From Diphasiastrum complanatum (Eukaryota; Streptophyta; Lycopodiopsida; Lycopodiales; Lycopodiaceae), in the NCBI GenBank assembly GCA_029204225.1, contig CM055107.1:16896809-16960808 (forward strand): DNA of 64,000 bases, written 5' to 3'. Positions 11,801 to 22,383 of this stretch are shown one piece after another (positions within the stretch are counted from its first letter, which is position 1; every line of letters starts with the position of its first letter). The notes under the pieces are model-generated. The model did no database searches. It was not told where the DNA came from and saw only the letters and a program-made list of their open reading frames with translations. The translations under genes were made by a program, and so were the position numbers.

Positions 11801-14800
11801 AACTCCCATTCGTCTACCGTTTGCTTCACATTACCATTCCCTGACAGCAGGGTTTCAGGTACCAGAGTCTCATCAAGGACATTGCCTACATAGTGTCCTA
11901 CAGGATTCTATCTGAAAGCTTTTGCTTCAGGGCCTTGCCTACTCCAGAATCCTAATTTTTATTTCTGCTTGCCTGTTAAATACAGGTTTCAATCAAGACA
12001 GGAAATAAAAAAGCATTCCATTCATTAATACCAGGGAGTAAACAAAATTCAGGGAGGTGATTCCCTGCACAAATAATCATAGCTTTCATTCCATTCCACA
12101 CTAAAGAATTAGGATAGCTGCAATTCAACTTATGTTCCACATGTAGATTCAGAGGAGGATTTACATAGAAGAAAAAAAAACTTCTAGTCCTCAGCATGTT
12201 ATCTAGGAAATCATATTTCTTGATGAACATAAGTCAGAACCAAATTCAAAACATTATATTCATATGCATATATCCCCATCCTTAAGTGCAACAGAATTCA
12301 GCAATGATACTTGCAGCCGAATCTACCATAGCAGATCATTCTACATCAATGGAAAACTTTCTCAAGAAACAGGGAATTAATAATGAATTCACATACTTCT
12401 CGCAGAAGGATCCTATCCAGATGCAACTGACTTTGATGCGCAAGCCAGCGTCTCCTATGGCTCGTCGTGCTTATGACAAGTCTCCCCTCACTCCAGAGCA
12501 AAAGGAAAAGGCCAAGAAAGATGGATTATGTTTTTTATGTCTTGGCAAACATCTTTTCAAGGATTGTTCTTGACGCATAGGCAAGAAGCTCCAACAGCAG
12601 CGTCAAAATGAGGGCAAGGATGATGAAATTTTGGGTGACTTGTTGGTAAGCGACTATGAGGACACTATCATACCTTGTTGGCTGTAGTTGTAGCACACGA
12701 TCTTGAAATTTATTAGTTTGATGTTTAGACCGCTTTCTTGAATGTTTTTGTTCAAGAAGATATCTACATGTATCAACTTGAAGGCTCTGTTCTAGAGGGC
12801 CACAAACATCAAGTCTGTAAGTTGCACAAGGCTCTCTATGGGCTCAAACAAACTCCAAGAGCTTGGTTTCAAAGGATAGGTGATTATCTTTGCAATGTAA
12901 CTTCACCTGCAATGCTGAAGGTTCAAATGTATATGTCAAGTATGATGCTCCACATTTTGTCATCATTGACTTACACATTGATGATGCATTATTGTTCTCA
13001 ACAATAGTAATGATCTAAATTTGGGATGACCGATGTTGGACCAATTCATTACATCCTTAGCAACTCGGCAGTTTCCAACAACCGAGTTCAAGATTTCAAC
13101 TCAACACCTCTGTCTAACGCAAGAAATACCAATATCTTGAGTTACGATCTACTGTGTAAACATCCAAACCAACTATCCAACTTCTCTATTGCCTAAATAA
13201 TATTTTGCACTGCACCATTTCATCCATCATCAATGGGATGTTTGCATCTGCATCTACAAGTGATCAGTGCCATAGGACACCTGATTCAGAGGTGTGGCTG
13301 GTCTTAAAGTATTGTCCAAAAACTATATTAACCAGGGGATCTTGAAGTTGAATGTAGAGTGTACTGTGATTCGTGACATCTATCAGAGTTTAAAATTTCT
13401 CTGGCGTTGCCATTGTAAAGTTAGTTTGCAATTTCTTGTGTATATTCACATTTCTAATCAGCCCACTCTCTTTGGGCCAGCTAAGTTGTCCTGGACAGTG
13501 CACTTGTTGGGGAAAGTGAGCATGACCAGCCAATGGATGCATTTACACCTCAATCCCCACAGCCCACTATGTCCCTCCTAGGCTGCTTGTTCTTCTCCTC
13601 ACAGTCTAGAAACGTGGTAGTACCAAGTAGTTTGTCTTTTGGAGAGAATCATAAGTGGTCTACATGCCATGTAAGTGTGCACAAACAGTATTAACTGGTC
13701 AGCGTAGTCTGAAATAGCCCTAATTTTAGTGGAGGTGAGGGCCTCCATCTTGAAATTTTTTTATTGTTTTTCTTCTATGAGATCATTGACTCTTTCTGCA
13801 GTCTACCACTGGTTGGAGTGAGTAACATGTGAGCTATTTTTCTTTTAATATTGCTCCCAAGCAAAAATATCACTTTAATGTGCTTTATCTGCAGCATACA
13901 CTTGTTACCCTTACCCTTCTGAGTACAGATTTTGTTATATGTTTTGTCTTTATTTTCCTAAGCAGTTGCATCATCAGTCATATGTTTCTTGATTTCCTAG
14001 CGGCGCATGCACAATATGTGGGACCAGGGCAGGGTGCAAGAACAGCATTTGAGGATGCTCATCAGCTTTCGATTCTCTTGAAAGAGGCCTTTTCTTCCTC
14101 TGAGGACAACAGTATAGCAACTGCAGTCAAGAAGTAAGTTTGTTTTGACCAATTATTTTATTACTCTCAATCATCAGTCTGACAGATTTACAACCTGAAA
14201 TGTGCCAAGTCTGAAATTTTGCTTTTTTGTGAGAATCAGATAGTGCTACTTTTGATGCATCAGAGCAGTATCTTCTAATGCCACTCAGTCAAGAATAGCC
14301 TTGTGTGACTTATGATTGTTCTTTCCCAAACAGAGACTCATTTCTTTTAAGGTAATGTTGTTGCATGGTTGTTTGATATTGTATTATCGTGTGCAAACCT
14401 TTCATCTGAACTAAAGCAGGTTCAATGTTTCTTGTGTCTCCATTATTTTATAGCAAAACTGATATCTGGTAAAAATTTTGAAGTTTAATGAGTCTGAATA
14501 GGATAATCTTCTTCCTTCTAGGGTAAATAGTATGGAGGAGATGCTAAGTACTAGTAGACATACCTTTGTGAAGGTCTGTCAGTGTTTTTCATCACTTTCT
14601 TCCACTACCTGGTGGGTGATTTTGTTCTTGGACTGTCTTCTCAAGTGGCATTGAGTTCTTAGCTTAGTTAATAGCCTTGATTCTCCTTGTCATCTGCTGT
14701 CAGGTTTGGGGAGCTTAGAATCCCTCGAATGATAAAAATGCAAGAATCTGCAGCAGAGTCAACAGCTTTGCCAGCCTTAGTTCCTAAATGGGTGTCTAAG

Positions 14801-14905
14801 TTGACCATGGAAGAGAAGCAGAAAAGAGCAATAGAGTATCAAGAATGGGTTCACTCTTATCCAGAAAAGATGCACTGTGATCCCGATTCCACATATTGGA
14901 AATGA
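2685..14905 (+). CDS. FAD-dependent monooxygenase (aromatic hydroxylase/zeaxanthin-epoxidase-like), 3' part, five exons, one apparent frameshift
   Basis: Exons 2685-2878, 5487-5569, 5851-6116, 14001-14133 and 14704-14905 join through GT-AG introns with matching phases and end in TGA at 14903-14905. The product is a class A flavoprotein monooxygenase, which would use NAD(P)H and O2 to hydroxylate or epoxidise a small substrate. Visible motifs are LLVGADGIWSVVR (the DG motif), GD followed by AAHA, and GPGQGARTAFEDAHQL (FAD-binding GD and ribityl/pyrophosphate region). The C-terminus ends in STYWK. The N-terminal GxGxxG part is missing from the window. In the third exon the conserved frame shifts at about 5955-5956: one base is lacking between the GSK and ALQQLDGLDGW blocks. 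About 292 residues are encoded in total. The lesion is either a real pseudogene mutation or a sequence error. Substrate and cell compartment cannot be read from the sequence. Confidence 0.85.
3605..3616 (+). other. Copia primer-binding site (initiator Met tRNA)
   Basis: TGGTATCAGAGC follows the dinucleotide CA that closes the left LTR. It matches the complement of the 3' end of plant initiator methionine tRNA, the usual Copia primer. Confidence 0.85.
4934..5075 (+). repeat. Short direct duplication within the Copia remnant
   Basis: A stretch beginning CTCATATAGACTACTTGACC and running through the word CCGTACATCTGTT occurs twice, near 4934-4976 and 5032-5074. The roughly 56 bases between the copies encode no recognisable product. 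Confidence 0.8.
5487..5569 (+). CDS. Monooxygenase exon B
   Basis: The acceptor is GTGCCAG ending at 5486 and the donor GTATGT starts at 5570. The exon starts with one base completing the lysine codon of the previous exon. It encodes LFGGHGEHEIVLLFDEDGD and then SWLVDA, typical of the substrate-domain strand region of this family. It ends one base into a glycine codon. Confidence 0.85.
5632..5663 (+). repeat. 16-bp tandem duplication in intron 2
   Basis: CACCAACAATTACTGT is present twice in tandem without a mismatch, in the short 281-bp intron 5570-5850. Confidence 0.9.
5851..6116 (+). CDS. Monooxygenase exon C, carrying the frameshift
   Basis: The acceptor is CTTCAG at 5845-5850 and the donor GTAAGC starts at 6117. 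The first part encodes GKGFSLWILRKLDLSGDL in phase with exon B. After the lysine codon at 5952-5954 the family-like sequence continues only if one base is missing at 5955-5956. From 5957 on the frame gives RALQQLDGLDGWDDIKAA, then ATDETYIFERP and the RRVLLMGD block that starts the second FAD motif. As written, the exon's first frame instead runs to a stop at 6069-6071. Confidence 0.85.
6380..7130 (-). mobile_element. Ty3 retrotransposon reverse-transcriptase fragment, antisense, in intron 3
   Basis: The minus strand at 6945-7130 reads LSEFNDIFPKELPHRLPPVR, a classic Ty3 sequence just ahead of the reverse transcriptase. Continuing left it gives KHEGFCMCVDYKGSNKV (RT motif 2, normally CVDYRALNK), then degraded RT sequence with stops. 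No LTRs were identified around it. It is a dead insertion in the large intron, opposite in orientation to the host gene. Confidence 0.75.
9048..9248 (+). repeat. Tandem duplication, period 101 bp
   Basis: Two consecutive copies, 9048-9148 and 9149-9248, begin with GATAGAAACTACCATTCTAT and differ at only about two positions. The near identity suggests a recent local duplication. Confidence 0.92.
11172..11191 (+). repeat. Poly-T tract
   Basis: This is a run of 20 T. It could be the reverse complement of a retrotransposon poly(A) tail (element to the left on the minus strand) or a simple homopolymer. No coding sequence next to it decides between these. Confidence 0.8.
12286..12680 (+). mobile_element. 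Retrotransposon gag fragment with CCHC-like zinc knuckle
   Basis: An open stretch of 95 codons ends with CFLCLGKHLFKDC, a zinc-knuckle-like pattern whose Cys-to-His spacing is one residue shorter than the usual CX2CX4HX4C. It is preceded by a basic stretch LTPEQKEKAKKDG. After a stop at 12571-12573 the same region continues with KKLQQQRQNEG and then SDYEDT, the usual gag-protease linker composition. The order fits a plus-strand retrotransposon gag. The Copia RT piece that follows may or may not come from the same element. Confidence 0.65.
12710..13065 (+). mobile_element. Ty1/Copia reverse-transcriptase fragment in intron 3
   Basis: The reading frame contains TAFLNVFVQEDIYMYQLEGS, then [20 protein letters not shown] and AWFQR, the signature start of the Copia RT domain (usually TAFLNG..VYMxQPEGF and CKLxKxLYGLKQxPRxW). 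A frameshift near 12900 leads to VIIDLHIDDALLF, where the YVDD catalytic motif should be, and then to GMTDVGPIHYIL. Stops and shifts make it inactive. It has the same orientation as the host gene. Confidence 0.85.
13066..14000. other. 3' end of intron 3, no gene seen
   Basis: Nothing recognisable apart from a pyrimidine-rich tract and the acceptor TTTCCTAG ending at 14000. Confidence 0.5.
14001..14133 (+). CDS. Monooxygenase exon D (FAD-binding GD/ED motif)
   Basis: The acceptor is TTTCCTAG ending at 14000 and the donor GTAAGT starts at 14134. With the last base of exon C the exon restores GDAAHAQ. It continues VGPGQGARTAFEDAHQL, the FAD ribityl-contacting motif of class A monooxygenases, then LLKEAFSSSED and a helix ending AVKK. 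It ends two bases into a lysine codon. Confidence 0.92.
14704..14905 (+). CDS. Monooxygenase last exon with stop
   Basis: The acceptor is CTGTCAG ending at 14703. The first base completes the lysine codon, then FGELRIPRMIKMQESAAEST matches the post-FAD helix (usually R.PR...VQ) of the family. The remainder reads KWVSKLTMEEKQK and ends STYWK followed by TGA. No polyadenylation signal of strict AATAAA type follows closely. AATGAATGAAAA near 15010 is a weak candidate. Confidence 0.9.
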
Positions 14906-17900
14906 GGTAAAAAACAAAGCGCGCATGAACAGCATTTATGTATCATTATGCATGATGTGTACATGTATGTGTAGATGATCAGATTATACGGGTTGCAATT
15001 CCACATTGAATGAATGAAAACATTGAAATGCTCCACTCATATATAACCTGTAGTTCAATAAGTGCACTTGTTTAAGTTATGAGCTAACCTCTCTTCAAAC
15101 TGCTTAGATAAAATAAATTTTCATTCATACTGGCAACTTGGTTCTCCAAGATACTCGTACAACCTCTAAATCATCAATCCTGCCAAATTTCAAACAATTA
15201 TTATCTTGTACATGGGTTTAGAAATAGTTCGATAACAAATTTTTGTGTAGCAACGTAAGTACTAGGAAAGATGGTATGACCACATTGTATTTAATAATTG
15301 CCCGTCGACTCCGTTATGATGATTACAGGTGACAAAATCTCCTCTTGGGTACAGATATCTGACGAGTGCCCCAGGCTCAAAAAAGAGCACACTACATAAT
15401 AAAGCCTGAAAGCTGTCCAGAAGGGAGCTGTTCAGAAGGGAGATGCAATGAGTTTTGATTCTTGGTTTCATTTTCATCCGTGAAAAGTAGAGATGATAAA
15501 GCTCTTCATCACAAGGAGATTAAATCTTTAGACCAATCACTTCATTTTCCAGCAACTTCAACAATCTTGCAACGATAAATTAGTCGATCTTTGTGCAAGC
15601 ACTATATTGAATGATCTTGTACAAGGACTTGGTTAGGAGGCCGTAATATACTTCAAACTTGTGGTCCCTTCTTTTGATGGGAGGTAACCAATCATGTCCT
15701 ATAAGCAGTTTTATATCTAGATTTCAGATTGAAGGCAATTCATGCCAATGAACCTGCCAATGTCAGGCTACGTTTAGTTGTGTTTTGAAATCAAGCTAAT
15801 TGATTCTGATCGTTATCCTAATAAAATTGTTCTTTGTCTTTGCTTATGTTGCTTGAATCTTCTCAAGTTTTTGATGCGAACTATTCAACTGGAGGTAAAT
15901 CTCAACAATTGAGTAAGCAAGGACATTAATGCCTAATAGTGCATGCAGGTGATACTGACAGTTAGTAACAGCATAAGCCACAACAAAAAACTGCATATTT
16001 TTTACTGCTCTAGCAGGATAACCAGTGACCATAGATGAATTCAACACAAATACAAGGGACAGATTTGTACACTCATGGAGATCGATATGCACCCCAATAA
16101 TCTGTTTGCATGTCACAAATGGCAAGATTAAGCTCATAAATTTAAGAGGAGCTTTTGGGTAAACTTTTCACAAACTCCACACAACTTTGTGATTAATGTT
16201 AATTTTGGTTCATAGCAAGAATGAGAGGCTTGATCCAAATTATCTTGTTACATCTATTATTATCAATGCACTATAGGTTGTTGCATTCAGGAATTCACAA
16301 AAAACTCAGCTCAACTTGAGTATTTAGTACAATCAGACTTTCATGTTAACACATTTTTAAAAAATCTAAGCTGCCAAAGTGGATGGTTCAACATAAACAC
16401 CTAAATTAAATATTGAGAGAGAGTGATAGTTATTCAAAGAATAGAGAGATTGTTTTATCTGTCAATTATTTCAATCAACTGTTAGTAGTATGACAATGCT
16501 TAGCGCACAACTACTTTGAACCATTATTCTGGCACAAGATTCAATAGAGAGTTTGAGGAGGGAGAAATAGTGTTTCTCAAGATTCTAAAGTACCTTCTCT
16601 AAAGATAAACAAGTGTCATAATTTGTCACCTAGATTTTGTGGGCCTTGGAAAATTGTCAAAAATATAATTGGCATTGCTTATGAATTGGTATTGTAAAGC
16701 TAGCTCAAAATTATCAAAAATGCTCCCAAAGGACAACTCCGGTACTCCTCATTTTGGAGCAAGCCTACATGAGCATGGCTAAGACTCTCACCTATGGATG
16801 AGCTAGCACATTTAATCATTTTTCTTTGAGCCTTTAATGTGTGCATGAGCCAATCACTAAGCTATAGGATTCAAGCTTGCTCTAGAGCTCGAGCTCGAGC
16901 CCTATCAAATCTCAGAGGGGAGTCATAGATGGCGTCTCTTGACAAAGTGTGCAATACCAAAGCGTCATCAAGTCTCTAAAATGTGGAGATATTTCAAATC
17001 ACAACAAAACCATGAGGAGAGATATGATAAAAATGTGAACAAGACATATTGTGGGATCAACTCTAGTCCTCAACTCCCTTTACTAGTTTTTGCTAGGCTT
17101 CCTTCTCAAATCACGCTACTCCAATCCAAGTCATAATGTATATATCGCTCTTGTGTTTAGCAATGATGATTAATTGGGCCAACGACCATTTTAATCTCAC
17201 ATTCACATCGAATCCAAGTTGAAGAACTGAATTCAAACCTCTTAGTGGCAACATGCTTGAGGGTAACTCTCATGGGCACCTTCTATTGTGTCATTGGTTA
17301 CCTTATGGACATATGCTTTGTTGGCTTGGCTTAGTTGGTTTTCTTTATAATGTGATGGATGGTTAGGCTGATCAATCTCTCAAGATTGAATTTTGTTCAA
17401 TCATATAATGGATGAAATAGGTAGCATAAGCGCTAAGTTGCGAAATCCACTATAAATTCATGAGGTGATGATACAACATGAGAAAAAAAGGTAAAATCTT
17501 GTTTGTGTAAAACCTCATTTGTTGCTCTAACGAAATAGGCAACATTGGAACTAGTGTTGTTTTGTGCTTTCGTAGTGTGCTTTTGATCTCGACTTGACTT
17601 ATTGTATAATAATGTACAATAATGTCGTATCGATTTGTTATAAGGCTAAAAGAATGGTTTTGTGGTACAAAAAAAGAACCAATTTTTCATTGTACCTTTT
17701 GGTAGTCCATTTCACTTTTTGGGGATTTGGGAGAGAGCTTGATAGATGCTACCCATGAGTTAATGCAATGAAGGCGGTAATGATGGGCCTACCCTCTTGG
17801 AGTATTGGGGGATAAGTGGGGGGCCTACTCTATTTGTTGAAAAAAGGAAGTGTCGTTGATAGTCCATGTTGTACCACCAAACCATGCTTTTAGCCATTAG

Positions 17901-18799
17901 GGTGTAAATGAGATGTCTAGAACGTTGCCTCAACAAATTCTATTTACGAATCTCTTATGGCAAAACAAGTGACTCTTTTTGTTTCGTTTGGAGGCAGATT
18001 GGCTATTTATATATATATGGGTATGATTTGTCACCATAGCTAGAAATCTTCAACCAACTTCTATTCTAGGCCAAGTAATTTGTTGCTCTAAGAAACTAGA
18101 AATATCTATCAAGTGCACCATAATGCGTTACAATGGTAGCTAGGTACTAAACAATCTAATCACTACTCAATAAAGATCAATCTTCCTTGTGTTTTCAAGT
18201 GCATTGTGTTTTCAAGTGCAAAGGCTAAAATTTATGAGTGGCTACTTAATGCGAAACTCGAAACAACTCATGGTCACAAATAAATAAAAAAGCAAAAGTT
18301 GACTGCAATTTCGCAAGTTACAATGCTACCAATGTCTTGAGACAATGCTATGACAAAGCAACACCAGTTAGTTGAGATTCCATGATTTGCTCAAAAAGCA
18401 ACCAAATGTTGATTTGACATCATCACAACCAATGGTCTTACATGTTCTCCACAAGTTCAGCTTATATTAGAACGTACGCATGCATGCGTGGGCAAACGAG
18501 GTAATTTATAATAAAAAAAAGTTCTGATGCTATGTTGCAAGCAAGCAAATGGAAATACCTTAACAAAAACCAAATAAAATGGGTCCACGACCATTCCATT
18601 CTCTCTCTAGTGAGCAAGCTCTCTTAAGCTTATTTTCGTGCTTTTTCTCCACACAATATTCCTTCGTGACCAGCCTTCACTCGCTATCTCAAGGCTACCT
18701 CGTTTTTCATGATCTTACCTTCTTGTTGCACTTTGGTTTAACTTTCGAAGGGTTAACCATAGATTGATATAATTTGAAAGTCATTAAAGAATAGAGTAG
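14906..18799. other. Intergenic, no gene recognised
   Basis: About 3.9 kb with no reading frame that resembles a known family on either strand. It includes the presumed 3' UTR of the monooxygenase and AT-rich sequence with short direct repeats (for example GTGTTTTCAAGTGCA near 18190). Confidence 0.55.
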
Positions 18800-19723
18800 G
18801 ACCATGATTTGTGTGATTCGGTTCATGATTTCAAAACTCCAGAAAATCTAGGTACTCTGAGCTCCCTAACAGATGCCTCACTGGTTGAGGCAGATCAAAA
18901 AAATGCAATCCAGAATACAGACTTAATTATAGATGCTCCAGTACGGACTGTGAATCGTATAACTGCATGCATGCAGTTGCAATTGAGGGTGTGCATTGGG
19001 GTGAAACTTGCAGATTTTGGTGCTCCAACGAGGTTAGACAGTAATTGTGAGAGTACAAAATCCGACCATTGCTTAAAGCACATGAAAGGCACACCTTTGT
19101 GGATTGCAACAGAGGTGGTGAGACAGAAGGAACAAGGCCTCGCTTCATATATCTGGTCCCTGGGATGCACAGTGACGGAAATGGTGACATGCAACGTTCC
19201 ATGGCACAACCTCTTGAGTGACATCTCCTCCGCCGCAGCAGCTTTGTATCAGATTGGTTGCACGAAGAAAATACCAGAAATTCCCTCATCATCATCATTG
19301 GAGGGCCAGGACTTCTTGCGGAAATGTTTCTGCAGGGATCCGAAAGAGAGAATATGGAGCAGCGCTCAGCTTCTGGAGCATCCCTTTGTGAGACCTGAGC
19401 TACGGATTTCCATGGACTCAGCTTTGACATTAGACATGTCGCCTTTTAGTCCAGGCAGCGTCTTGAACAACTGCTACCGTGTTGTCATCAACCAAACATC
19501 TATTCACGTTGCCATGAGTTATGTTCCATCTATGCTCTCGCTCAAGACAAGGACAAATCACAACTCTCACATCAAACTGGAATCTCCAGACAATGATCAT
19601 GAGCAACTAATTAGGAACGATGAGATTAATGAGCAAGATTATGCAAGACTTGAATTTGCATGTTCTCTGCCGATGGCGATGGAGTATTTATGCAGTTCCA
19701 CAAGCATAAATGAAACTGCTTAA
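18800..19723 (+). pseudogene. Protein-kinase C-lobe pseudogene, MAPKKK-like
   Basis: An open frame of about 300 codons encodes the C-terminal lobe of a Ser/Thr kinase similar to plant MAPKKKs. It shows VKLADFGA, GTPLWIATEVVRQKEQG, IWSLGCTVTEM, PWHNL, LYQIGCTKKIPEIP, DFLRKCFCRDPKER and LEHPFV. The glycine loop, the VAIK lysine and a recognisable HRD catalytic loop are missing. The APE motif reads ATE and the invariant Asp before IWSLG is Tyr, so it cannot be an ordinary active kinase. There is no initiator ATG ahead of the kinase homology: the frame opens after a TAG at 18797, and the first in-frame ATG is about 50 codons in. A Ser-rich tail of about 110 residues follows. No intron interrupts it. 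It is probably a truncated duplicate or retrocopy, though a distal exon of an undetected gene remains possible. Confidence 0.72.
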
Positions 19724-21600
19724 AAAAAGCAAAAATATAAATAATGCTCCAAGCCAAGCCGGTTCAGTAAATGATCAATCAGTGTTCAGTAAATGATCCG
19801 GTCCATGCCAAGTTGCTCATCATTTTTTGATGATCTGTGGCTACCCGAGTATCCGGCAGTCTTGAATCTCGTGGTTGTTTCTGTTGCAATATTTGTAAAA
19901 CAGTTTCTTCTTTGTCTGCAGATTTTAACCATGAAACTAAGAGAGACATTCAGAAATATCTGTTGCGTGTCAACGGATTAACTCTGGAAGATCTTCTGCT
20001 GCAGATCAAAATCATACGGTTCAAGTCTGCAGACTAGAATCGTGGACGATGCTAAATTTTGAATTTGAATTGGTGCAGTTGGCTCTATATAAATGCCAAG
20101 CTAATCTACAATCAAATACCACGAGATCATGCTAGATTTTGAATTTGAGTTGATGCAGTTTTGCTCTATATATTAAATGCCGAGCAAATTCATGACAATC
20201 AAATACCGTAAAGGAGGGTATGGATTCCGATTAATTGCTGTGAAATTTGAAATTTGTTTGATGGGCATGATCAGGAATTGTACTAGAGTATTGTGGTGAC
20301 CGTGGATAAGCAACTATTGAGCACATAGATGAGGTTGTAGGTACTAGTATGTACATTTTTTTGCATTTCTTTGAACTTTTTCATCTCCAATTTAGATTTC
20401 ACAATCTATTATAAATAATCAAAAGACTAATTTTTGGAACTTAGTTGACCAAAACTCGATATGTGCAAATCTGCGTGTATTATGTACAAATTGAGGATGT
20501 AACAAAGGTACTTCTAAAGAGTGCATCAAAACCTATGCGGCTATTGGAGCACAACTATGTCAAAGCATACTCAATTTGGCCATTATTTAGTTCAATGTAA
20601 ACTTTGACTAGTTTTTGCACTACTTTATAGATTGTTTGTGAAAATTTCCATTTCATATATGGTGTCCATCAAAAAATACTCATTAATGTGGTCCAAATGC
20701 TAGTTTCTAGCACTTGTCTTAAACAACTTTGAATGGTCAAAACTATCTCTACCTGACTCCCAATTCAAACTTTTAGTGATTAGTATGTTACCATGGTCAT
20801 ATGGGGTGTAATATTAGTTAACCGTAATAAATTATGTAATAATCATGATATTGCACACCCAGCGATGTATTGGTTGGTTTTTTCATCAGGTAAAATTGTC
20901 ATAGACAAGCTTTAAGATTGAGCCATAATCAAAGGGGGGGGGTGTTGTGATATCTTCTTTACAAGTGTTCTGTGGCCCATAATATGCCTTTGAATTTTTC
21001 TATGGATTTAGGTTCATGATTGGTCAGCATGTTGCTTCCAAAAATCATAATAATGTTGTCAACGTCTGTTTGATGGTCTCAAACTTAAAATTGTTCCCTT
21101 AAGGAATCTATAGTAGTACTCAAATCCCAGTACCATAGCTTGTAATGTGTAAAATTTTTGGTTAATGTGCCTTCTGCTCAAGTCAAGGTCTCAACATTGT
21201 CTCCTTTCAAATCCATGTTAGAAAAATAGTATGCTAAAAAAGAACATCGCGATCTTAATGAAATTCAAATTGGGAGTCTTGTTGCACTTCTTGCTTCTGA
21301 AAATAGTGGACATAGATTTTGAATTCAAAAGTGCTTGGATTCATTATAAGGCCTGCTAATACCCATTTTAAAGTTCTTTGGAAGGAGAAAATTCCACATC
21401 ATCATTTTAAAAAATAAAATAAAAAACATTCTAGGTCATCAATTTTTAATGACGATGTGGCATTTTTATTTAATGATGATGTGGCATTTTTTTTCATACG
21501 GGTGTATCGATTGCGACATGACACACCCGTCTCTCTCTCTCTCTAGATTTTATAAATGGAAATGATATTTTACCATAGTTTACTTTGACCCAAAAAGTTA
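19724..21600. other. Intergenic, AT-rich, no gene recognised
   Basis: Only short unrelated frames and a roughly 82-bp tandem duplication (listed separately) are present, plus a G9 run near 20935 and a CT microsatellite at 21527-21544. Confidence 0.5.
20047..20210 (+). repeat. Imperfect tandem duplication of about 82 bp
   Basis: Copy one (from 20047) and copy two (from 20129) share the order TTTTGAATTTGA, GGTGCAGTT or GATGCAGTT, GCTCTATATA, AAATGCC, AGC and CAATCAAATACC. Both carry a CTATATA word. Confidence 0.8.
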
Positions 21601-22080
21601 GTATGAAATTTACTTGGTAGGGGACTCATGGGTCCACTAGGCCTAATTGTGATATTAGGTACCCCAACTTGACATATTGGAGGTACCTTATTCTTTCTAT
21701 GTAACTTACAGAAAGTTGGTTAGTCAATAGTCAAGTAGTTGGATAGCCAATAGTCAAGCAGATGGATAGCCAATAGTCATGAAGTTAGATAGTCATATTG
21801 GACTATATAAATGTGTGCATCCCATTTGTATGAGACACTTTTGTAACAATACTCACTATTCTCCTTGGCTGTCCACGAGTTTCTACAAGAGGGTTTCTAG
21901 CCATCTCTCTCTTTCTTTTGAGAATGCTTTGTGTGATTGAATAGTTAAGATTCTGAATCCTTAGGCTTCTATTTCCTAAAAAATCATCAAGATGTTGATT
22001 TTTGCAAGAGAAGAATATGTTCATCTTCTTATAATTTTTTTGCAAGAAATTGTAGGAAATTGAATGGCACTTCACCTATT
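21600..22080 (+). repeat. LTR-like promoter region with TATA box and 22-23 bp tandem repeats
   Basis: From 21713 to 21798 four imperfect units share the core GGATAGCCAATAGTCAAG or close variants. They are followed at once by a TATA box (TATATAA, 21804-21810). Upstream repeats directly abutting a TATA element resemble the U3 part of an LTR, but no partner LTR or primer site was found. Confidence 0.45.
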
Positions 22081-22383
22081 TGAAAGCTAGTAGTAGGGTG
22101 CCCATGCTCAAACCAATTGCATGTGATCTGGACTCAATTACATGCTGAAAATTTCAGATTTACTTCTTAAATAAAGATACGTGTTTTACACACATTTCTT
22201 GTTGAAATTTCCCTATTGGTGAGCTTGGAGTAGGGCACTACCATCAGTTCTATATGCACAAGCCGTCCGACATACATCAAACTCGAAGCTTCGTTACAAA
22301 CAAGTAACATCCATTCCAAGTAAGCGGTCTGACTTACATCAGACTTAACCAACTGAAAGCTTTGTCACGAGCGTTGGAAGCCA

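Larger units (their letters stand above)
7131..12250. other. AT-rich intronic repeat DNA without recognisable genes
   Basis: This is the middle of the 7.9 kb intron 6117-14000. It is rich in words such as GATTC and ATCCAA on the plus strand and has a 20-base poly-T run at 11172-11191. It also holds a 101-bp tandem duplication, listed separately. The only sizeable open frame (10974-11441) has no family resemblance and crosses the poly-T. This stretch may be gag or LTR sequence of the neighbouring antisense Ty3 element, too decayed to read. Confidence 0.5.

Noticed and set aside
14521-14573. Possible extra exon of the monooxygenase after a CTTCTAG acceptor
   Set aside because: The frame is open, but joining exon 14001-14133 directly to 14704-14905 restores the expected AVKK-FGELRIPR sequence in phase. 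The extra piece would interrupt it.
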